Shown: piece by piece, positions 17,174 through 26,464 of the stretch
Layout: the number at the start of each line of letters is the position of its first letter
How positions within the stretch are numbered: position 1 is the stretch's first letter
Assembly: GCA_021790195.1 (NCBI GenBank)
Contig: JAJYIF010000010.1
Location: forward strand, 1-64,000
From: Nitrospirota bacterium
GTDB taxonomy: Bacteria > Nitrospirota > Thermodesulfovibrionia > Thermodesulfovibrionales > UBA9159
Direction of reading: 5' to 3'
DNA: 64,000 nt
Translations under genes and position numbers: made by a program
Notes under the pieces: generated by a model
Databases searched by the model: none
Told to the model about the DNA's origin: nothing
Seen by the model: only the letters and a program-made list of their open reading frames with translations

Positions 17174-17781
17174 TCGCCCGTTGCTGAATATGCGGAGCTG
17201 ATGGCGGAGATGAGGGCGTCAAACGAGCCGACTTCAAAGAGCAGCAGCACATCTCCCTCGATATGAAGCTGATGGACCGTAAAACGCGTCCTCACCAACA
17301 GGACGGTCGGGTCCTGCCCCGCCTCATTACCCGCAAGCATCTTGTCGATCGTGTCCTCCATATAGTCCGGAAGCGAGTAACTTATGCGTTTCTTGAGAAG
17401 GTTCCCTATGGACCCCATCACCCCGTTTATAACAATGTTCCCCACCTCGGTCAGCGTCCCGGCACGCACCGAGTCCATGTCGGGGGTACCCGGCTCTTCT
17501 CCGGTGAGGACAGAAACCAGTTTAGAGGCGCTGTCGGGAGGGAAGACCAGGGCCGCGGTCCCGAAAAAAGGGCCCTTGAAAGCGAGTCTCACAGCCGCGA
17601 CCCGATACCTGCCCATGGACTCCATCTCCTTGCGCAAGTCCGACAGCGAAAGTATCTTGACAAACGGCACCTGAAGGAGCACGCGGAAATGGACCATTTC
17701 ATTCAGCACCCCGGCCGCGCGTCCGACGCCGATATTGATCAGTTCTTTCAATATGTCGGTCTGCTCGGGTGTAAGGTCCAT
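17170..17781 (-). CDS. cheC: CheC-family phosphatase
   Basis: A 203-residue protein. The start MDLTPEQTDILKELINIGVGRAAGVL carries the CheC/CheX/FliY helix with the conserved Glu and Asn (ELINIG), and a second copy lies in LTEVGNIVINGVMGSI (about 110-125), where E and N are again present. These pairs dephosphorylate CheY-type receivers. I chose the ATG at 17779-17781, which has AGGAGGTGACG before it; a longer frame to 17886 runs through the receiver gene. Its target is probably the receiver just upstream (17784-18155). Confidence 0.9.
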   Translation of the reverse strand: MDLTPEQTDILKELINIGVGRAAGVLNEMVHFRVLLQVPFVKILSLSDLRKEMESMGRYRVAAVRLAFKGPFFGTAALVFPPDSASKLVSVLTGEEPGTPDMDSVRAGTLTEVGNIVINGVMGSIGNLLKKRISYSLPDYMEDTIDKMLAGNEAGQDPTVLLVRTRFTVHQLHIEGDVLLLFEVGSFDALISAISSAYSATGE

Positions 17782-17783
17782 CG

Positions 17784-18155
17784 TCACCTCCTGTTCCTCG
17801 CTTCGATAATCTTCTTTACGGTGTCCCGGAGCACCTCTTCCTTCGGGGGCTTGTTGATGAATCCGCTTGCCCCCAACTTCAGGCACTGTTCGCGAACGCT
17901 CTCCTGGATGTCTGCTGTAAGCACTATCACAGGGACATTCGACATCTCTTCGTGGAGAACATTGAGCACCTTCAGGCCGTCAATGCCGGGCATGATGAGG
18001 TCCACGAGGACGCAGTCCGGCATGGCGGTCTTCACCATCTGCAGTCCCTTAAGCCCCTCATCCGCCTCCACAATCTCGTAGCCGTCGGCATTCAGAATGC
18101 CCCGGATGATTCGTCGCATATAAGATGAATCTTCAATTATAAGTACCTTTGACAT
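17784..18155 (-). CDS. CheY-like single-domain response regulator
   Basis: A 123-residue receiver with no output domain. The acidic pocket is IIEDSSYMRR (Asp about 8-9), phospho-Asp in CVLVDLIMPGIDGL (about 54), the Thr in VIVLTADIQE and Lys in FINKPPKEE (about 103). The start has TTAGGAGAG upstream. On the minus strand an extended -10 (TGCTATAAT) lies near 18201-18209. It precedes cheC by 2 nt and then the hybrid kinase, so all three form one operon controlling a response other than flagellar chemotaxis proper, as no che or fli genes adjoin. Confidence 0.93.
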   Translation of the reverse strand: MSKVLIIEDSSYMRRIIRGILNADGYEIVEADEGLKGLQMVKTAMPDCVLVDLIMPGIDGLKVLNVLHEEMSNVPVIVLTADIQESVREQCLKLGASGFINKPPKEEVLRDTVKKIIEARNRR

Positions 18156-18220
18156 TTATCTCTCCTAATTCACCGGCAAAAGCGGAATTATATACGATCA
18201 ATTATAGCAGACTTCACCCT

Positions 18221-18595
18221 TCATTTCTTCTTGTGCAGACCGCTTGCGCGTACGCCCAAGAGCCTAACCGGCTTTTTTATCTCTACCCTCCCGAAGCAGT
18301 CAAAGACGGTCCTCCAGCGAGTCCGTAGGCGCCGCAAGGCTCTTTGCCCTCGTCAACGTCCTGAAGTCATTGAATCTCAGCTTCAGGATAATGGTCCTGG
18401 CCGCGTACCATGTATGCTTCATATTGTTCAGAACGTCCCCACTAAGTTCCGCGATCACCTTCGCGTCTTCCTGGATACGACCCCTCTCTTTGTGGGATCG
18501 CCGTCCCCGCCAGGTTTGCCGATGAGGATAGGCCTTCTCTTCTGCTCAACGGCAGCAAAAAAGGCGTCCATATCGATGTGAAGAATGCATCTCAT
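18221..18595 (-). pseudogene. dinB: remnant of DNA polymerase IV (dinB) with internal deletion and frameshifts
   Basis: On the minus strand the frame from 18595 begins [18 protein letters not shown], the start of Y-family polymerases, and soon reads DPTKRGVVS. It then jumps, in another frame, to little-finger-domain text: ARTIILKLRFNDFRTLTRAK, SLAAPTDSLEDRL, and in a third frame FDCFGRVEIKKPVRLLGVRASGL before a TGA at 18221. About 200 codons of palm and thumb are lost, including the catalytic SIDE motif. This is a dead gene. It fills most of the 545-nt gap between the receiver gene and rarA. Confidence 0.85.
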
Positions 18596-18700
18596 GAGAT
18601 AATTTTAGCATACAACAGGGGAAGAGGAAGAGAGTCTGTAAAGATCGTTCTGTCCCGGCCCCAGCTGGACATATAACTGACAAAACCGTTAAATTGTAAT

Positions 18701-19933
18701 ATGGATCTCTTTACAAGAGAAACGATAAAGGAACCACTTGCTTTCAGGATGGCACCGCGTACGCTTGAAGAGTACGTGGGACAGGAGCACATCCTGGGTG
18801 AGGGCAAACTCCTCAGAAGGGCGGTCGAGGCCGACGGGATCACCTCGATAATCCTTTACGGACCCCCTGGCACAGGAAAGACCGCCCTCGCCAGGGTAAT
18901 CGCAGCCAAGACAAAGGCTTACTTTGAATGGCTCAACGCAGCCACAGCGGGCCTTGACGACCTCCGCAAGGTCATCCAGGCTGCCCGCGCGAGAAAGGCG
19001 AAGGGCGTTTCAACCATCCTCTTCCTTGATGAAATACACCGCTTCAATAAACTCCAGCAAGACGCCCTGCTCCCGGACGTGGAGGAGGGCAATATAATAT
19101 TGATCGCTGCAACTGTCGAGAATCCCTTCTTCTATGTCAACAGCGCCTTGCTTTCGAGAAGCCAGGTGTTCGAGCTGAGACCGCTTTCGCAGGATGACCT
19201 AGTAAAGATCCTGCGTTTGGCGATCGACGATAAGGAGCGCGGTCTCGGAAATATGAGGATAGAGGCGGAGGAGAATGCGCTCAGCCACATAGCAAGGATG
19301 TCCGACGGGGACGCGAGAAAGGCCCTTTCTTCCCTTGAAATTGCCGCTCTTACAACGAGGCCTGTCGAAGACGGGACGATAACGATTACTGTCGCTATCG
19401 CCGAGGAGTCCATTCAGAAAAAGGCGATAGTCTACGACAAGAAAGGGGATCAGCACTACGACACAATCTCAGCCTTTATAAAAAGCATGCGGGGCTCGGA
19501 TCCGGATGCCGTGGTCTATTATCTCGCGAAGATGCTCTATGCTGGTGAAGATCCCCGTTTTGTAGCGAGGAGGATAGTCATCTGCGCATCCGAGGATGTG
19601 GGAGAGGCTGACCCCATGGCGCTGGTTGTTGCCACATCCGCCCTCAGGGCCGTTGAATTCATCGGCATGCCGGAGGCGAGGATACCCCTTGCCCAGGCGG
19701 CCATTTATATAGCAAAAGCGCCCAAGAGCAATGCCTGCTACAGGGCGATTGAAGCTGCCATGGAGGACATCAAGAACGAAGCCACATTAGAAGTGCCTGA
19801 CCACCTCAAGGACACCCACTACCCCGGCGCTAATAAACTTGGACACGGAGAGGGATACAAATATCCGCACGATTTCGGAGGATATGTGGAACAGGATTAT
19901 CTCGCCAAAAAGAAGAAATATTACAACCCGTAA
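18701..19933 (+). CDS. rarA: replication-associated recombination protein A
   Basis: A 410-residue AAA+ ATPase acting at stalled forks. The Walker A is [12 protein letters not shown] (about 53-64), Walker B is [13 protein letters not shown] (about 107-119), sensor 1 is AATVENPFF, and the arginine finger is in LLSRSQVF. C-terminal helical tetramerisation blocks ([23 protein letters not shown]-like and [12 protein letters not shown]) follow, ending with the [12 protein letters not shown] block typical of MgsA/RarA. The start ATG has no evident ribosome site. It is read away from the dinB remnant. Confidence 0.96.
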   Translation: MDLFTRETIKEPLAFRMAPRTLEEYVGQEHILGEGKLLRRAVEADGITSIILYGPPGTGKTALARVIAAKTKAYFEWLNAATAGLDDLRKVIQAARARKAKGVSTILFLDEIHRFNKLQQDALLPDVEEGNIILIAATVENPFFYVNSALLSRSQVFELRPLSQDDLVKILRLAIDDKERGLGNMRIEAEENALSHIARMSDGDARKALSSLEIAALTTRPVEDGTITITVAIAEESIQKKAIVYDKKGDQHYDTISAFIKSMRGSDPDAVVYYLAKMLYAGEDPRFVARRIVICASEDVGEADPMALVVATSALRAVEFIGMPEARIPLAQAAIYIAKAPKSNACYRAIEAAMEDIKNEATLEVPDHLKDTHYPGANKLGHGEGYKYPHDFGGYVEQDYLAKKKKYYNP

Positions 19934-19998
19934 TTCTGCGGTCAGGGTGCTGCCTAAGCGTTCACGGTCCTTTTATTGCTTTCTCTTCTTACCACCAT

Positions 19999-20460
19999 TC
20001 ACTTTCCACTTTTTTTGCACTTGTTTATCTCTTCCTTCGCCAGATTATCGCACCTCTCATTTTCGCGGTGACCATTGTGACCTTTTATCCAGGACCACTC
20101 GATATCGTGAGGCTCTGAAGCCTTGAGAAGCCTTTCCCACAGGTCCCTGTTGAGCACCTCTTTCTTCTGGGAGGTCTTCCAGCCCTTCTCCCTCCACGCA
20201 TGTATCCATTCGCTCATGCCCTTCACTACATAATTTGAATCCGTTACAATCCGGGCCCTGCATGGTTTCTTCAGGGCCTCGAGCGCCGCTATCACCGCGG
20301 TCAGTTCCATACGGTTGTTCGTTGTCATCTCCTCGCAGCCGGAAACCTCCTTCTCTTTCTTGTCATGGCGCAGTATGGCGGCGAACCCTCCGACGCCGGG
20401 GTTTCCACTGCAGGCCCCGTCGGCAAAGATCTCCACGAATGGTTTCAGCGTCTTTTTCAT
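19999..20460 (-). CDS. rnhA: ribonuclease HI
   Basis: A 153-residue enzyme. The four catalytic acids are in [12 protein letters not shown] (Asp about 14), [11 protein letters not shown] (Glu about 52), [12 protein letters not shown] (Asp about 74) and [11 protein letters not shown] (Asp about 139); the handle region with [13 protein letters not shown] and the GHNGHRENE loop are present. It cuts RNA in hybrids. It converges with rarA across about 65 nt that show no clear terminator. Confidence 0.97.
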   Translation of the reverse strand: MKKTLKPFVEIFADGACSGNPGVGGFAAILRHDKKEKEVSGCEEMTTNNRMELTAVIAALEALKKPCRARIVTDSNYVVKGMSEWIHAWREKGWKTSQKKEVLNRDLWERLLKASEPHDIEWSWIKGHNGHRENERCDNLAKEEINKCKKSGK

Positions 20461-20524
20461 GGTATAGTTATATTACATTTTTTCGGACGGAATTCCAAAA
20501 ATACTCCAGCTATAAGAAAGAACG

Positions 20525-20613
20525 TTTGCCACAGAGAACACAGAGCGCAGAGAAAAGATTAGGGCCTCTGATAAAGAATACTTTTCTCGTACTCTGTGTC
20601 CTCTATGGCAAAA
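20525..20613. repeat. imperfect 33-bp inverted repeat (CACAGAG family)
   Basis: The left arm, 20525-20557 (TTTGCCACAGAGAACACAGA then GCGCAGAG...), is mirrored by 20581-20613 (CTTTTCTCGTACTCTGTGTC then CTCTATGGC...) with a few mismatches and a 23-nt loop. It lies between rnhA and the peptidase. The 'GCCACAGAGAACACAGAG' text is of a dispersed intergenic type and could fold into a long hairpin in RNA. Confidence 0.7.
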
Positions 20614-20640
20614 ATGTATTTTTTCGAGAAAGGAACTCAG

Positions 20641-22446
20641 ATGAAACAGATTACATGGAACCTCAAATCTCTCTTCAAAAGCGATGACGATCCGGAGATA
20701 GAGGGAAAGCGGAAGGTTGTCGAAAAAGAAGGCTATAAGTTCATAAACAAATGGAAAGACCGCAGCGACTATCTTGAAGATCCCGCTGTGCTCAAAGAAG
20801 CGCTCGATGAGTACGAGGCCTGGAATAGATACTGCGGCACGGATGGTGACGAGGGCTATTACTTTATGCTCAGGACCCAGCAGGACGAGACCGGTCCCAA
20901 ACTCAAGGCCAAGTATAACCAGGTTGAGGAATTCGGGAAGAAGATACAAAACGACATCCAGTTTTTTCATCTCAGGCTCGGAAAGATACCGGAGGAAAAG
21001 CAAACGCTCTTTCTCGGCTTCGCAGGGTTGAGGCCATACAGGCACTTCCTTGAGCGCCTCTTTGCTGAATCCAAATACCTCCTCTCAGAACCGGAGGAAA
21101 GGATAATGAACCTGAAGTCCTCTGCCTCGTACTATAACTGGGTGAAGATGACGTCTGGTTTCCTTTCCAAGGAGGAGAGGCTGGTGTTTTCCGAGAAAGG
21201 GAGGAAGGAGAAGAAGAACTTTTCCGAGATCCTGAGCCTTATGAACAGCAAGAGCAGGAAAGTCAGGAATTCGGCTGCTGCCGCGTTCAACAATGTCATG
21301 AGCGAATATGCGGAGGTGGCGGAGGCTGAGATCAACTCCATCCTGGCAAACAAGAAGGTCGACGACCAGTTGCGCAAGATGGAGAGGCCCGATCTGGGAA
21401 GGCACATCAGCGACGATATCGAGAGCGAGGTCGTAGATTCTCTTCTGACCGCCGTGGCGGGAAGATTTTCGGTCTCCTCCCGTTATTACGGACTTAAGGC
21501 AAAGCTCCTCCGCGTGGAAAAGCTTAAGTATCATGAGAGGAATGTCGAATACGGAGATATCGCAAAGAGGTATTCCTTTCCCAAGTCAGTAGAGTTGATC
21601 GGGAAGGTCTTTCAGAACCTTGACCCGGAATTCCACGACATCTTTACGGGGTTCCTGAAAGATGGAAGGCTCGACGTTTACCCGCGCAAGGGAAAGGCCG
21701 GAGGGGCCTTCTGCGCCCACCACCTGCTTTCGCAGCCCACTTACATTCTCCTCAATCACACCGAGAAGCTCCATGACGTGCTGACCATCGCCCACGAGTC
21801 CGGACATGGGATCAACAACGAGCTGATGCGCCAAAAGCAAAATGCCCTGAACTTCGGCGCCCCTCTCTCTACCGCCGAAGTCGCAAGCACCTTTATGGAG
21901 GACTTCGTGCTGCAGGAGCTCCTTAAGGAGGCAGACAATGAATTGCGTCTTGCGGTCATGATGAACAAGCTCAACGACGATGTATCTACAATATTCAGGC
22001 AAGTGGCCTGCTACCGGTTCGAGCAGGACCTGCATCGCGAGTTCAGGCAAAAAGGATATTTGCCGAAAGAGGAGATCGGAAAGCTCTTCAGAAAGAACAT
22101 GGCCGCCTACATGGGCAGGTTCGTAGAACAATCTCCCGGGTCTGAAAACTGGTGGATCTACTGGGGACACATCCGCCACTTCTTCTATGTGTACTCATAT
22201 GCCAGCGGTCTGCTGATTTCGAAGTCGTTGCAAAACTCCGTCAAGAAAGACCCTTCGTTCATAAATAACGTTAAAGGTTTCCTCTCTGCGGGCACGTCGG
22301 ATTCCCCCAGAAACATTTTTGCAAACATGGGGATAGACATAACAGACAAGGAATTCTGGGAGAAGGGACTGGATGAGGTCGAAGACCTATTGCGCGAGAC
22401 CACCGCATTGGCCCGGAAGCTGGGAAAGCTGAAGCGGAGACTTTAA
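20641..22446 (+). CDS. pepF: M3-family oligoendopeptidase (PepF-like)
   Basis: A 601-residue zinc metallopeptidase that cuts small peptides in the cytoplasm. The zinc motif is TIAHESGHGINNE (HExxH, about 381-385), with the third-ligand Glu in STAEVASTFMEDFV some 25 residues on. The start MKQITWNLKSLF at 20641 follows a GAAAGGA ribosome site and matches the family's normal beginning; a longer frame from 20596 adds 15 residues coded by the repeat at 20525-20613 and is unlikely. The protein is close to normal length and shows no break. Confidence 0.93.
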   Translation: MKQITWNLKSLFKSDDDPEIEGKRKVVEKEGYKFINKWKDRSDYLEDPAVLKEALDEYEAWNRYCGTDGDEGYYFMLRTQQDETGPKLKAKYNQVEEFGKKIQNDIQFFHLRLGKIPEEKQTLFLGFAGLRPYRHFLERLFAESKYLLSEPEERIMNLKSSASYYNWVKMTSGFLSKEERLVFSEKGRKEKKNFSEILSLMNSKSRKVRNSAAAAFNNVMSEYAEVAEAEINSILANKKVDDQLRKMERPDLGRHISDDIESEVVDSLLTAVAGRFSVSSRYYGLKAKLLRVEKLKYHERNVEYGDIAKRYSFPKSVELIGKVFQNLDPEFHDIFTGFLKDGRLDVYPRKGKAGGAFCAHHLLSQPTYILLNHTEKLHDVLTIAHESGHGINNELMRQKQNALNFGAPLSTAEVASTFMEDFVLQELLKEADNELRLAVMMNKLNDDVSTIFRQVACYRFEQDLHREFRQKGYLPKEEIGKLFRKNMAAYMGRFVEQSPGSENWWIYWGHIRHFFYVYSYASGLLISKSLQNSVKKDPSFINNVKGFLSAGTSDSPRNIFANMGIDITDKEFWEKGLDEVEDLLRETTALARKLGKLKRRL

Positions 22447-22486
22447 ATGAGGAATACTCGTAAGGCCCGGGTTTACGTCGGTGGAA

Positions 22487-23521
22487 CTAGAGTCTGATCC
22501 CGGGCCAGGTGTCGATAGGATCTACAGAACGGACTATGTGCATACCTGCATCGGCAAATCTCCCGAACGCCGTGTCCGCCTGTTCCGTATAGTCCATCAC
22601 GCCCGGCACGACAACGGGAGACGTGCAGTCTTCAAGGAGATACACCTTCTCGACCAGACTCCTGTCCTTTGAAAGGATGTCCTCAAGAAGGTCGTCAATG
22701 GTCCAGGCTACACAATGACTCTTCGCCTGGCCCGCGATGACCACCGCATCGAAGTCGAGCAGCTTCCTGAAGAACTTGTCGCTCTTCCGGCCGATGGCTT
22801 CGCCCCCGGGCCCTTCGAGCACCTCGGGGCCGAGGACTGAATAATGCTCGGTAAAAGGCCTGTCGCCCTTGACATGGAAGTCCGTCTGACTGAACCGTGC
22901 CACGCAATGAAAAAAAATCGCCTCCTCCACCGCCGCCACAAGGGCATGGCCTATGCCCCCGAGCATCCCGTGGTAGGGCCATACCGTAAGGTCGTATTTG
23001 CCCCCTTCCCTCAGTTTCCTCGTATAACGCAGGAGATGTCTCTGTCCGTACTCTCCGTCGACCTGCAGGCTGAAACCGAGTTCCGGATTAAACCTCCAGA
23101 CGCCTTTTTCGACATCCTCTTCTGATATAAGGGTAAAAGGCGCTGGATGCTCGCCCTTGCCGTTCACAAGATAGAGGGAATGAAATATCTGCATCGCCTG
23201 ATGGGTGTCCATCGTGGGACAGATCTGTGTGATTACGTCAAGGTTCCTGTAGATAAATTCAGAGAGCCGTCTGTTGTCGTCGACAGCCCCGGTGCCGCTC
23301 CGTCCTCCCACATACAACTCAAATCCGGGAATACAGAATGTGTTTTGTACATCGACCGCCACGAGGCAGATCCTGAATGTGTCTTTGGAGGCGGGCCCGA
23401 TGCTGTACTGCCTCGCCCACATCCCGGCCTCTTCCAGCCTCTTCTGGTACTCTACCCTCCATACCTCGCCCGTCTTATTCGGATCGAAATGGGACGGAAG
23501 GGGAAGCTCTTTGCGGGCCAC
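22487..23521 (-). CDS. nicotinamidase/isochorismatase-superfamily cysteine hydrolase, large form
   Basis: A 344-residue protein, longer than the 180-220 residues usual for the superfamily. It keeps the catalytic Asp in VAVDVQNTF (about 57), a metal-site-like [10 protein letters not shown], the [12 protein letters not shown] loop and a nucleophile Cys in [10 protein letters not shown] (about 268). These features resemble nicotinamidase, which releases nicotinate for pncB (13891-15048), but the N-terminal 45 residues and a middle insertion are extra. The start is GTG, 10 nt after the coaD stop. Substrate unproven. Confidence 0.8.
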   Translation of the reverse strand: MARKELPLPSHFDPNKTGEVWRVEYQKRLEEAGMWARQYSIGPASKDTFRICLVAVDVQNTFCIPGFELYVGGRSGTGAVDDNRRLSEFIYRNLDVITQICPTMDTHQAMQIFHSLYLVNGKGEHPAPFTLISEEDVEKGVWRFNPELGFSLQVDGEYGQRHLLRYTRKLREGGKYDLTVWPYHGMLGGIGHALVAAVEEAIFFHCVARFSQTDFHVKGDRPFTEHYSVLGPEVLEGPGGEAIGRKSDKFFRKLLDFDAVVIAGQAKSHCVAWTIDDLLEDILSKDRSLVEKVYLLEDCTSPVVVPGVMDYTEQADTAFGRFADAGMHIVRSVDPIDTWPGIRL

Positions 23522-23530
23522 GGGATATTC

Positions 23531-24016
23531 TCACTTGCCTGAACTGAACTTGTTTCTGAGTGCGGCTTCCACCACGTCGGGCACAAGCCCCTTCACAGAT
23601 CCTCCAAAAGAGGCGGCCTCCTTGACGATCGTAGAGGTAATAAAGGAGTGCTCCTCGGAAGGCATCATAAAGACCGTTTCCACGCTCATATCAAGCCTTC
23701 TGTTCATAAGCGCCATCTGGAGTTCATATTCAAAGTCCGAGACCGCTCTCAGGCCTCTTATTATCGCAACGCCGCCTTTCGACTTCACGTAATCCACAAG
23801 AAGACCGTCGAATGCCTCTACGAGGACGTTCCTGTAACCGGCGACGGCCCCCTTTATGAGCTCCAGCCTTTCACCTATACCGAACAGGGGCTGCTTCTTG
23901 GGATTAAGAGCCACTGCTATTATTATCTCATCGAATATCCGCAAACCCCTCTGAACCAGGTCGAGATGACCGTACGTGATCGGATCGAATGTGCCCGGAT
24001 AGATGCCCCTCTTCAT
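23531..24016 (-). CDS. coaD: pantetheine-phosphate adenylyltransferase
   Basis: A 161-residue nucleotidyltransferase making dephospho-CoA from ATP and 4'-phosphopantetheine. The signature YPGTFDPITYGHLDLVQRG (5-23) has the T/HxGH-type site, and RGLRAVSDFEYELQMALMNR and EEHSFITSTIVKEAA are characteristic. The start overlaps the rsmD stop (ATGA at 24013-24016), a common rsmD-coaD pairing. Confidence 0.98.
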   Translation of the reverse strand: MKRGIYPGTFDPITYGHLDLVQRGLRIFDEIIIAVALNPKKQPLFGIGERLELIKGAVAGYRNVLVEAFDGLLVDYVKSKGGVAIIRGLRAVSDFEYELQMALMNRRLDMSVETVFMMPSEEHSFITSTIVKEAASFGGSVKGLVPDVVEAALRNKFSSGK

Positions 24017-24609
24017 CGCGCAATCTCCTCGGGCATCCTCATCTTTCCATAAACGCTCAACATTGTGTCTCCATATTTATAGCTCCTTATGAGCCGGAGC
24101 CCCTTGATATCTTCGGGGAGTCTTGTCTTAGAGAAATGCTCGGCCACCACCAGCCCGTCATCTTCAAGGATACAGCCTTCTCCGATAAGAGGCAATACCT
24201 CCACCAGCTCATCCGACCGGTAGGGCGGGTCGAGAAAGACGATCCGGTATCTGTGCCCTCTCCCCTCCTCTTTCCTTAAGAACCGATAACCGTCCGAGTT
24301 CACGGCGACAGCCCTGTCCAGAAAATTGAACTCTGCGAGGAACTGCCGTATCATCTTCACCCTCAATCTGTCCGCATCAACGAAGACCACCCTTGAAGCA
24401 CCCCTGCTCAGGGCTTCTATCCCGACGCCTCCGGTCCCGGCGTAGAGGTCCAGAAAGGACGTGCCCCTGACCCTGTCTCTTAGGATGTCAAAAAGCGCTT
24501 CTCTGACCTTTGAAGAGGTGGGCCTTAGCTCCTCGCCTTCGTCCCTCTTCGCAAACGCCTTTCTAAACCCAATCCTTCTTCCCTTTGCAGTGCCGCCGGA
24601 TATTCTCAT
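24013..24609 (-). CDS. rsmD: 16S rRNA (guanine966-N2)-methyltransferase
   Basis: A 198-residue methyltransferase. It starts MRISGGTAKGRRI, then LRPTSSKVREALFDIL, the SAM loop FLDLYAGTGGVGIEALSRGA (about 50-69) and catalytic VFLDPPYRSDEL. The start at 24607-24609 gives the standard family N-terminus; an in-frame ATG at 24661-24663 would add 18 residues (MYRIGLRCAA...) unlike the family and enter an inverted repeat. No strong ribosome site is visible. Confidence 0.95.
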   Translation of the reverse strand: MRISGGTAKGRRIGFRKAFAKRDEGEELRPTSSKVREALFDILRDRVRGTSFLDLYAGTGGVGIEALSRGASRVVFVDADRLRVKMIRQFLAEFNFLDRAVAVNSDGYRFLRKEEGRGHRYRIVFLDPPYRSDELVEVLPLIGEGCILEDDGLVVAEHFSKTRLPEDIKGLRLIRSYKYGDTMLSVYGKMRMPEEIAR

Positions 24610-24660
24610 AGACAATTTCGCGTTGCAAACAACCGCCGCGCACCGAAGGCCGATGCGGTA

Positions 24661-24790
24661 CAAAATCTTTTATCGCGATACCTATAGACGGTTAGTCAAC
24701 TGCAGAACAATTTCCGCCCAACTTCACGAAATGTTAACTCCCTTATTCACTCTCATTCTATAATGTCCCATCGCATTATAAAAGATTTTG
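24661..24790. repeat. 130-bp intergenic segment bounded by 13-bp inverted repeats
   Basis: CAAAATCTTTTAT at 24661-24673 and ATAAAAGATTTTG at 24778-24790 are perfect complements. They frame most of the rsmD-purN gap. Inside, on the minus strand, TTGACT (24694-24699) may serve as a -35 for rsmD. The arrangement could be a tiny MITE-like element, a regulatory palindrome pair, or chance in A/T-rich text; no target duplication is evident. Confidence 0.45.
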
Positions 24791-24836
24791 AGCCGTGTCC
24801 GACTTCCGTCTATCGCAGATACGGTATCAAGAATAT

Positions 24837-25490
24837 CTAAATCAGCGGCGGGTTTACAATATGTCCTTCCGGCGGGCGGTATCCTGTAATCTTCACCGTC
24901 CTCCCTTCGACCCTGAGTCTCCCTTCGGAATAGAGCCTTATGGCCTCTGGATATATCTTGTGCTCAAGCTTCAATATCCTCTCTGAGAGCGAGTCTTCGG
25001 TATCCTCCGGCGAAACAGGTACGGCAGCCTGGATTATCACAGGACCGGTGTCCATCCCCTCATCGACGAAATGCACCGTGCAGCCGCTTATCCTGACTCC
25101 GTAATCCACAGCCTGCCTCTGACCATGAAGCCCGGGGAAAGAAGGCAGAAGCGCAGGATGTATATTCAATATTCTGTAAGGAAAGGCATCAATGAGCGGC
25201 TTGCGGACGATGCGCATAAAGCCCGCCAGGACCACGAGCTCAACACCCCTTGTCTTCAGCTCCCCCGCGATCCTCAAAAAAAAATCGTCCTTCGACTGGA
25301 ACTCGCCGGGAATCAGACAGAGATTCTCTATTCCTTGACGCCTGGCCCTCTCGATCGCGTAAGCTTCCACGTTGTCGACGATAAGAAGCCTTATTTCGGC
25401 GTCGAGCCTACCGGCGTCTATCTCATCTATGATCGCCTGGAAGTTCGAACCCCGTCCGGAGGCGAGGACCCCGAGTGTCAGCTTCGACAT
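24837..25490 (-). CDS. purN: phosphoribosylglycinamide formyltransferase
   Basis: A 217-residue enzyme of purine synthesis that uses 10-formyltetrahydrofolate. It has LGVLASGRGSNFQAIIDEI at the N-terminus for GAR phosphate, VLAGFMRIV, the HPALLPSFPGLHG block with catalytic Asn-His nearby (LNIHPALLPSF), and the catalytic Asp in VDEGMDTGPVI. It lies 2 nt after the SurA-like gene on the same strand. Confidence 0.97.
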   Translation of the reverse strand: MSKLTLGVLASGRGSNFQAIIDEIDAGRLDAEIRLLIVDNVEAYAIERARRQGIENLCLIPGEFQSKDDFFLRIAGELKTRGVELVVLAGFMRIVRKPLIDAFPYRILNIHPALLPSFPGLHGQRQAVDYGVRISGCTVHFVDEGMDTGPVIIQAAVPVSPEDTEDSLSERILKLEHKIYPEAIRLYSEGRLRVEGRTVKITGYRPPEGHIVNPPLI

Positions 25491-25492
25491 GA

Positions 25493-26464
25493 CTACAGTC
25501 TCACCTCGACAAACGCCCTCTCCCTCAGACCCCTTATCCAGTTCCTGTACGCTTCATTGAACTTCTTCTCGAAAATCTTCTTCTTGGCGATCTCCCTGTA
25601 TTCGGCCACATTACTCGGGTCCGATTTCTCCTCTAGCTGAACTATGTGAAGTCCCTTGTCCGTCCAGAACGGAGCGCTGACCTCCCCTATAGCCAGATGA
25701 GAAATGGCATCCAAGAACTCCTTGCCAAGGTCCTCCTTCTTTATAAAACCCAGGTCGCCGCCGGACCTCGCCGAAGCGTCTTCGGAGTAAGTATATGCGA
25801 GCGTAGCGAAGTTCTCTCCGCTCTTCAGTTTCTGCATTACTTCATCCGCCTTCGCCTCGAAGGCCTTCTTGTCGAAGTCCCCTGCGGGCTTCTTGAAAAA
25901 GATCTGCCTGATCCTGTATTCGTCGTTCTTGTTCTGTGCAATATAGTCCGCGATCTCCTGGTCCGAAACCACGATCTTGTTCCTCACCTGCTGGCCAACA
26001 AGCTTGCTCAGGATTATCTGGTCCGAAAGGCGCTTCTTGTATTCGTCCATACTGAGGCCTTCCTTCTTCAGAGACTCCTCGAAGGTCTTTTCATCCATGT
26101 TGTATTTCTTCTTGATGGTGCCTATTGCATCGGCTATCTCCTCATTGCTCGCACCGATAGCCAGGGCCTTTGCGGCCTGCAGCTCGAGCTTGGTGTCCAC
26201 CATGTTGTCGAGGAAACGTCTCTCGTTTTCAGCGAATATCTTCTTCCTCTCCGCCTCGCTGAGTGACTTCATCCCGCTGGCCGCGTCAAATTCCATCGCC
26301 TTGTAGAGCTCACTCCACGTTATGACGTCCTTGTTCACCACCGCCACGACCTTGTCGAGGAGCGCCGTAGAGTGGGCAACCCCTGTGAAAGAAGACAAGA
26401 AAACAACCGTCCAAAGAAGCATAACAGGCTTTTGACAAGCCCTGACCTTCGATACGGAAATCAT
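25493..26464 (-). CDS. SurA-like periplasmic peptidyl-prolyl isomerase/chaperone
   Basis: A 323-residue exported protein. A signal segment (about 8-33) precedes the SurA N-terminal motif VVAVVNKDVITWSEL, then a helical chaperone region, then one parvulin rotamase domain (EYRIRQIFF to GLHIVQLEEK, about 187-285, with DLGFIKKEDL) and a basic C-terminal helix. It would help outer-membrane proteins fold. The ATG at 26462-26464 has GGGAGG before it. SurA of E. coli has two parvulin domains; this one has one, as in many non-proteobacterial relatives. Confidence 0.9.
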   Translation of the reverse strand: MISVSKVRACQKPVMLLWTVVFLSSFTGVAHSTALLDKVVAVVNKDVITWSELYKAMEFDAASGMKSLSEAERKKIFAENERRFLDNMVDTKLELQAAKALAIGASNEEIADAIGTIKKKYNMDEKTFEESLKKEGLSMDEYKKRLSDQIILSKLVGQQVRNKIVVSDQEIADYIAQNKNDEYRIRQIFFKKPAGDFDKKAFEAKADEVMQKLKSGENFATLAYTYSEDASARSGGDLGFIKKEDLGKEFLDAISHLAIGEVSAPFWTDKGLHIVQLEEKSDPSNVAEYREIAKKKIFEKKFNEAYRNWIRGLRERAFVEVRL

